This document shows positions 60,114-64,000 of a stretch of 64,000 nt of DNA, piece by piece. A program made the position numbers and the translations under genes. The notes below the pieces were generated by a model. It searched no databases. It was given only the letters and a program-made list of their open reading frames with translations, and was not told where the DNA came from. Source of the DNA: Oceanococcus sp051252075 (GTDB lineage Bacteria > Pseudomonadota > Gammaproteobacteria > Nevskiales > Oceanococcaceae); the NCBI GenBank assembly GCA_051252075.1, contig JBPOFU010000004.1, positions 54,567-118,566 of the forward strand, written 5' to 3'. Within the stretch, counting starts at the first letter, position 1, and each line of letters opens with the position of its first letter.

Positions 60114-60752
60114 ATGAACAGCAACACAGCCCTATTGGCGCAGGCTCGCCCGCCCCAGCAAGAACGCAGTCGGGAGCGATTCGAAAATATCCTGTCCGAG
60201 TCAGAAAAATTATTACTAAAAGGCGGTTTATCGGGCTTCTCTATCCCCGAGTTGGCGCAGCGTTTGGGCTATACCCGAACCAGCATCTACCATTTCTTTC
60301 CTACGCCTTACGCCATACTCAACGAACTGACCCGGCGCTATTTGGAAAAGTTGGAAGCCGATATCGAAGTTGCAGGCCGTCAGTCCGTTGAGCTGTCTTG
60401 GCCACAGATCGTGCAGCGGATAGCCGCAGCGGTCACCCATTTTCACAATAGCAATCCGGTTGGTTGTTTATTGATCTTGGGCGCTACAGCGAGCGATGAA
60501 AGCCATCGCGCTTTGGCATTGACCATTGAGCATTTGGGGCGCCAGGTCAGTCGGCTGATGAGCTCAGTCTCTGTCGACTTGCCATTGCACAAGCCCAATG
60601 CGGCCGCTTTGACGGTCGAGCTTGGCACAGCGTGTTTGCGGCTGTCTTATCATTTGCACGGTGAGATCACGCCTGAATATCAAGAGGAATGTGCGCGCGC
60701 GATGATTGGCTATTTGAAAAATTTCACCACAGCCAACGATCTCTCGCAGTAG
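60114..60752 (+). CDS. TetR/AcrR family regulator of the RoxA-like pair
   Basis: A 212-residue repressor. The helix-turn-helix is FSIPELAQRLGYTRTSIYHFFPTPYAILNEL at about 40-70. The ligand domain (VTHFHNSNPVGCLLILGATASDE) is typical for the family. I begin at ATG 60114 (MNSNTALLAQARPPQQERS); the frame is open further upstream but would cross the divergent start and operator. It likely senses the compound handled by the two cytochromes. Confidence 0.85.
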   Translation: MNSNTALLAQARPPQQERSRERFENILSESEKLLLKGGLSGFSIPELAQRLGYTRTSIYHFFPTPYAILNELTRRYLEKLEADIEVAGRQSVELSWPQIVQRIAAAVTHFHNSNPVGCLLILGATASDESHRALALTIEHLGRQVSRLMSSVSVDLPLHKPNAAALTVELGTACLRLSYHLHGEITPEYQEECARAMIGYLKNFTTANDLSQ

Positions 60753-60810
60753 GGTTATTTTCCTGATGGGAAAGAGTTTGCGCCGTGTGCGCCGGCCCTG
60801 AATGAACTGA

Positions 60811-60829
60811 CGTTAACCCACTGTTAACG
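60811..60829. promoter_or_regulatory. inverted repeat upstream of the DUF4266-DUF3570-ApbE operon
   Basis: CGTTAAC, CCACT, GTTAACG: perfect seven-base arms. It lies 165 bases before the DUF4266 start in a 241-base gap with no gene. It could be an operator or a terminator for the tetR gene (82 bases upstream), but has no T-run. Confidence 0.3.
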
Positions 60830-60993
60830 GAAATTCCTGGATGCTTGGACCGAAATGAAAGTAGCCACAACATGGCTTACTGAGCGGTGATGGATAGTCA
60901 TGCGGGTTTTCGTGTGAGCAACACTGAGCAGCAATAAGAAAATATTGAGCGCAGTTCGCCAGCTTCGCGATAGCGATCATCAGGAGTGAATCA

Positions 60994-61209
60994 GTGATAC
61001 GTACATTTGTGTTAATTGCAGTGGTGGTGATGGTCGAGGGCTGTTCCAGCGTGGGCGTACAGCCTTGGCAGCGCGGTGTTTTAGCGAGTCCAGAGATGAG
61101 TTTGGATAATGATCCGCTGACCTCCGGTTTGGATGACCATATCTACTTTTCTAAGGAAGGCTCTTCAGGCGGTCGTGGGTTTGGCGGCGGCGGTTGTGGC
61201 TGCAATTGA
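60994..61209 (+). CDS. DUF4266 small lipoprotein
   Basis: A 71-residue exported protein. The start is GTG 60994 with AGGAG seven bases upstream. The signal has a lipobox-like VVVMVEGC (Glu at -2 is unusual). It then has the DUF4266 core VQPWQRGVLASPEMSLDNDPL...HIYFSKEGSSGG and ends in GFGGGGCGCN. The C-terminal Cys-Gly-Cys-Asn is, as I recall, the conserved mark of the family, and might bind metal or be modified. It is the first gene of the operon with DUF3570 and ApbE; the DUF3570 gene starts 7 bases after its stop. Function unknown. Confidence 0.87.
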   Translation: MIRTFVLIAVVVMVEGCSSVGVQPWQRGVLASPEMSLDNDPLTSGLDDHIYFSKEGSSGGRGFGGGGCGCN

Positions 61210-61216
61210 GCGCGCT

Positions 61217-62578
61217 ATGAGTCTATCCCTACAACAGCAGTTGCAAAACGCCACTGCAGATTTGCTCAAACCTTCTGGTAAGTCGGCCAAATCATTGCAA
61301 CCGTTAGTTGCCGTGGCGACTGTAGTCACTGGTTTGGTCGGTGGCAGTGCCGCCATGGCGGCGCAACAACCCGGTGACTGGGAGTTTCGTACCGCAACTT
61401 TGGTGTACGCCGAATCGAATCGGGTTCAGGCGATAGAGCCGGTGTTGCAGGCCACCCGTTACTTTGAAAACGACCGTAGTTTGAGCACCAAGCTGGTGCT
61501 TGACTCGCTGACCGGTGCTTCCGCCAATGGCGCTGTGCCTTCAGATCAAGCGCAAACATTTACCCGGCCATCGGGAGGGGGGCGCTTCACAACGGCTCCG
61601 GGCGAAACGCCCTTGGACGATACCTTTCGCGACACGCGAGTGGCTTTGTCGGGTAGCTGGAATCAAATGCTTTTTGGCCTGCGCAGCAGCTTTGGCTTGT
61701 ACGCTTCGAATGAATACGACTATTTTTCTTTTGGCGCTAACACCTTATTAAACTATGACTTCAATGGTAAGAATTCGACATTGAGTCTGGGCCTGTCTTA
61801 TTCCAGCGACAGCATCGAGCCGGAGGGCGGCATACCTACGCCAGGTGCGGAAGCGAACTACCATCGCGGAGATCCGGGCACGATTAACAATGAATTTGAT
61901 GACGATAGCGAACGAAATTCCCGTAACAGCAGCGAAGACAAAACCGTTCTCGATCTGTTGCTAGGCTTCACTCAGGTCATCGATCGCAGCAGTTTGCTGC
62001 AATTCAACTATTCCATGAGCCAGTCCGATGGCTATATCACCGATCCGTTCAAATTTGTCAGCGTAGTCGATCCGAGTTCCGGGCAACCGCTGCGGCAGCT
62101 GTATGAAAACAGGCCCGACAGCCGCAGCAAACAGGCGTTATATACGCAGTACAAACGTAGCCTGCGAGATACAGATGTCCTAGATGTGTCATATCGTTAT
62201 CTATGGGACGATTGGGGGCTAAGCTCGCACACGGTGGACCTGCGCTACCTGATCGGTTTTGGCAAGCATTTCATCGAGCCGCATCTGCGTTTTTATAGCC
62301 AAGAGGCGGTGGATTTTTACACGCCATTTTTAGTTGACGGCGAGACAGTGCCTGTGGATTTGTCAGCTGATTACCGAGTGGGCAATCTGACCGGTATCAC
62401 AGCAGGTTTAGAGTATGGTCAGCGCATGAAAAGTGGTTCGCAATGGCGCCTTGCGCTGGAATATTATCTGCAGAGCAGCGACGAACCGGCGAACAAGCCG
62501 GGGCAGTTGGCGAATCAAGAAATCAATCCGGATGTGGATGCGGTGATGCTACGTCTCAACTATGACTTCAACTGGTAA
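61217..62578 (+). CDS. DUF3570 outer-membrane protein with flavinylation-like motif
   Basis: A 453-residue DUF3570 protein. ATG 61217 (MSLSLQQQLQ) is preferred to an upstream frame start at 61133 that would lie inside the DUF4266 gene. The N-terminal 50 residues contain a hydrophobic segment (LVAVATVVTGLVGGSAAMAAQ). After that come beta-strand blocks ending in VMLRLNYDFNW with terminal Trp, so it is an outer-membrane barrel. Residues 96-102 read D-S-L-T-G-A-S (bases 61502-61522), matching the ApbE target rule D-x-x-S/T-G-A-T/S. The apbE gene overlaps its end by 17 bases. This suggests the barrel, or a loop of it, could carry FMN (inference). Confidence 0.87.
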   Translation: MSLSLQQQLQNATADLLKPSGKSAKSLQPLVAVATVVTGLVGGSAAMAAQQPGDWEFRTATLVYAESNRVQAIEPVLQATRYFENDRSLSTKLVLDSLTGASANGAVPSDQAQTFTRPSGGGRFTTAPGETPLDDTFRDTRVALSGSWNQMLFGLRSSFGLYASNEYDYFSFGANTLLNYDFNGKNSTLSLGLSYSSDSIEPEGGIPTPGAEANYHRGDPGTINNEFDDDSERNSRNSSEDKTVLDLLLGFTQVIDRSSLLQFNYSMSQSDGYITDPFKFVSVVDPSSGQPLRQLYENRPDSRSKQALYTQYKRSLRDTDVLDVSYRYLWDDWGLSSHTVDLRYLIGFGKHFIEPHLRFYSQEAVDFYTPFLVDGETVPVDLSADYRVGNLTGITAGLEYGQRMKSGSQWRLALEYYLQSSDEPANKPGQLANQEINPDVDAVMLRLNYDFNW

Positions 62579-63467
62579 AGCGGACAAAAGCCTAAAGTTC
62601 CGGCTGCATGAAGGGACATGGCTGGGCCAGTTTCAGGCCATGGCCAGTCCCTGTGAAGTGTTGATTGACGGCGGCGACGAAGCCTTGGCTCGACGTTTGG
62701 CGGGACAGGTGGCGCAAGAAGCTTGGCGTATAGAGCGAAAGTTCAGCCGTTATCGTAGTGACAATATTTTGCACCGCATCAACACCGCCAATGGTCGCGC
62801 GGTAAAAGTCGATGGTGAGACCGCAAGGCTGCTCAACTATGCAGATCAATGCTACCGCTTGAGTGAGGGGCGCTTCGACATTAGCTCTGGCGTGCTGCGT
62901 CGTGCATGGCGCTTTGATGGTTCCGATAAAGTGCCCGAGAGCCTTGCCATCGAACAGTTGATGCCTTTGCTGGGCTGGTCGAAAGTGGCCTGGGATGGGC
63001 GCAAACTGCAACTGGCCGCTGGCATGGAAATCGATTTCGGTGGCATTGGTAAGGAATACGCGGTCGATCGTTCGTTTGAACGCATACAAGCCGATAGTGG
63101 ATCTCCGTTTTTACTGAACTTTGGTGGCGACCTACGTTGCAGCGGTCCGCGAGCCAACGGCGCCCCTTGGCGCATTGGTATCGAACATGTCGAAGGTGGC
63201 GCGCCTGCACGAGAGCTGGAGCTGTTCAGCGGTGCTATAGCCACCAGTGGTGATGCGCGGAAGTTCCTTTGCAAAGACGGCGTGCGTTATTCCCATGTGC
63301 TCGATCCACGCAGCGGTTGGTCGGTGCCGCAGGCTGCGCGTTCCGTGACCGTGGCGGGGGACAACTGCAGTGAAGCCGGATTTTTAGCGACATTGGCGCT
63401 ACTGCAGGGCGAAGGTGCACAGGCGTTTCTGCAGGGCAGTGGTATGAAATATTGGCTACAGCTTTAA
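62562..63467 (+). CDS. apbE: FAD:protein FMN transferase ApbE
   Basis: A 301-residue flavin transferase that attaches FMN by a phosphoester bond to Thr/Ser in exported proteins. Motifs: AMASPCEVLI near the start, SRYRSDNILHRIN, LSEGRFDISSGVLRRAW, ameIDFGGIGKEYAVDR and LNFGGDLRCSGPR. The FAD/Mg site is at SGAIATSGDARKF...YSHVLDPRSGW with the TSGD and HVLDP stretches. There is no obvious signal peptide, although the family mostly works in the periplasm. It overlaps DUF3570 by 17 bases. Candidate substrates here are the DUF3570 protein and the FMN-binding protein at 11556-12131. Confidence 0.93.
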   Translation: MTSTGKADKSLKFRLHEGTWLGQFQAMASPCEVLIDGGDEALARRLAGQVAQEAWRIERKFSRYRSDNILHRINTANGRAVKVDGETARLLNYADQCYRLSEGRFDISSGVLRRAWRFDGSDKVPESLAIEQLMPLLGWSKVAWDGRKLQLAAGMEIDFGGIGKEYAVDRSFERIQADSGSPFLLNFGGDLRCSGPRANGAPWRIGIEHVEGGAPARELELFSGAIATSGDARKFLCKDGVRYSHVLDPRSGWSVPQAARSVTVAGDNCSEAGFLATLALLQGEGAQAFLQGSGMKYWLQL

Positions 63468-63781
63468 CTGGTTAAGTCGCGCAATCGAGATTGTTTGCCT
63501 GCGGTCACGTCTATTCTTTGTGAGCCCCCGAAGATAACGCGGATTCAATTGAAATAGTGAATAAAAGAGTTCACGTTTTGAACGCCGCCAGTACTTCAAA
63601 AACCGCACCGTATCACTTTGATGGTGGCGCAAAACCGCTTCGCATTCGGGTTTGAGTTGTGGACAATTTCTAACATCAAAATTCCTGCTCGAATCCCACA
63701 TTGGATAGGCTAGAATCAGCGCCAATTTGGCTCGACGGGAGCTGCACAACCAAGGCCGGATGGCAGTGGAGTGAATGAAGT
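63468..63781. other. 314-base intergenic stretch with nothing convincing
   Basis: No terminator, RNA or operator stands out. A TAGAAT hexamer at 63711-63716 could be a -10 for the following gene, without a good -35. A minus-strand frame of 81 codons (63456-63701) is rejected below. Confidence 0.4.
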
Positions 63782-64000
63782 ATGGAAAACACAACGCATC
63801 ATTTTTCTTTGCGCCACTTAGAACTGGCTGACTATGCCGATGTGAAAGCGTTGATGGACAACGTCTATTCGGCCTTGGGCGGTGCATGGCCCCTGAGAAA
63901 ATATCGCAGTCAAATAAAGACCTTCCCTGAAGGTCAGATTTGCTTGGAAGATCACGGCAAAGTGGTGGCATGTGCCTTTGCGGTCATTGTCGACTATGAC
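63782..64000 (+). CDS. GNAT-type N-acetyltransferase N-terminus, cut by the window edge
   Basis: Open from ATG 63782 to the right edge, 73 codons. The text (HFSLRHLELADYADVKALMDNVYSALGG, then FPEGQICLEDHGKVVACAFAVIVDYD) resembles the GNAT half of the bifunctional GNAT acetyltransferase/carbon-nitrogen hydrolase proteins of gammaproteobacteria. The second half lies outside, so the fusion is only likely. No neighbours on the right are visible. Confidence 0.7.
   Translation, partial: MENTTHHFSLRHLELADYADVKALMDNVYSALGGAWPLRKYRSQIKTFPEGQICLEDHGKVVACAFAVIVDYD

Noticed and set aside
63456..63701. Minus-strand 81-codon frame rich in Arg and Lys, looking a little like DUF1127
   Set aside because: No ribosome site before the ATG at 63701, overlaps the end of apbE, and the likeness is weak.
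1..64000. CRISPR arrays, tRNA/rRNA genes, insertion sequences, prophage or integrase genes
   Set aside because: No direct-repeat arrays, cloverleaf-like text, transposase or integrase motifs were seen.

Overview
The window is about 64 kb of a gammaproteobacterial chromosome. The signs are a fimT-pilV-pilW-pilX-pilY1-type minor pilin operon, an NrdA with two ATP-cones as in Pseudomonas, QmcA/NfeD, an AroG-type DAHP synthase, HrpB, a VolA/Pla-1-type surface lipase, DUF1302 barrels and a subtilase with a GlyGly-CTERM tail. The content (lipid or hydrophobic compound export and uptake, rubber-oxygenase-like cytochromes, TetR control, a DUF4212 sodium symporter) suggests a free-living, possibly marine, heterotroph that uses lipids or hydrocarbons. 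I cannot name the genus. I see no rRNA, tRNA, CRISPR array, insertion sequence or prophage.

Left part (1-13.4 kb): a partial MBL-fold hydrolase diverges from a tightly overlapping operon of a DUF4382 lipoprotein, PilE, FimT, PilV, PilW, PilX and PilY1. This is followed, after about 100 bp, by a DUF6502-like gene and a second DUF4382 protein. Convergent to it is a three-gene unit (porin, FMN-binding protein, PepSY membrane protein) whose promoter carries a good Fur box, which points to iron-linked flavin redox chemistry in the envelope. Next come a SAM methyltransferase, nrdAB (with promoter, NrdR boxes and DnaA boxes readable upstream) and manC.

Middle part (20-42 kb): two paralogous envelope modules stand out. 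Module 1 is an MMPL transporter fused to a cyclic-nucleotide-binding domain, overlapping a LolA-like periplasmic protein, and facing a VolA-like lipase/DUF1302 barrel operon. Module 2 is an autoregulated operon of TetR, MMPL, LolA-like protein and outer-membrane barrel. Between them lie housekeeping genes: SufE, QmcA/NfeD, an NAD(P)-binding protein, DAHP synthase, HrpB, a DUF4399 protein and a prolyl oligopeptidase.

Right part (42-64 kb): a 14-repeat Big2 lipoprotein, a GlyGly-CTERM subtilase, a fatty acid desaturase, a DUF4212/sodium symporter pair, a molybdopterin oxidoreductase, two tandem RoxA-like dihaem lipoproteins under a divergent TetR, and a DUF4266-DUF3570-ApbE operon. The DUF3570 protein carries a flavinylation-like D-x-x-T-G-A-S motif just upstream of the ApbE gene that could modify it. 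The FMN-binding protein of the Fur-controlled unit carries the classical form of the same motif. A GNAT-type gene is cut by the right edge.
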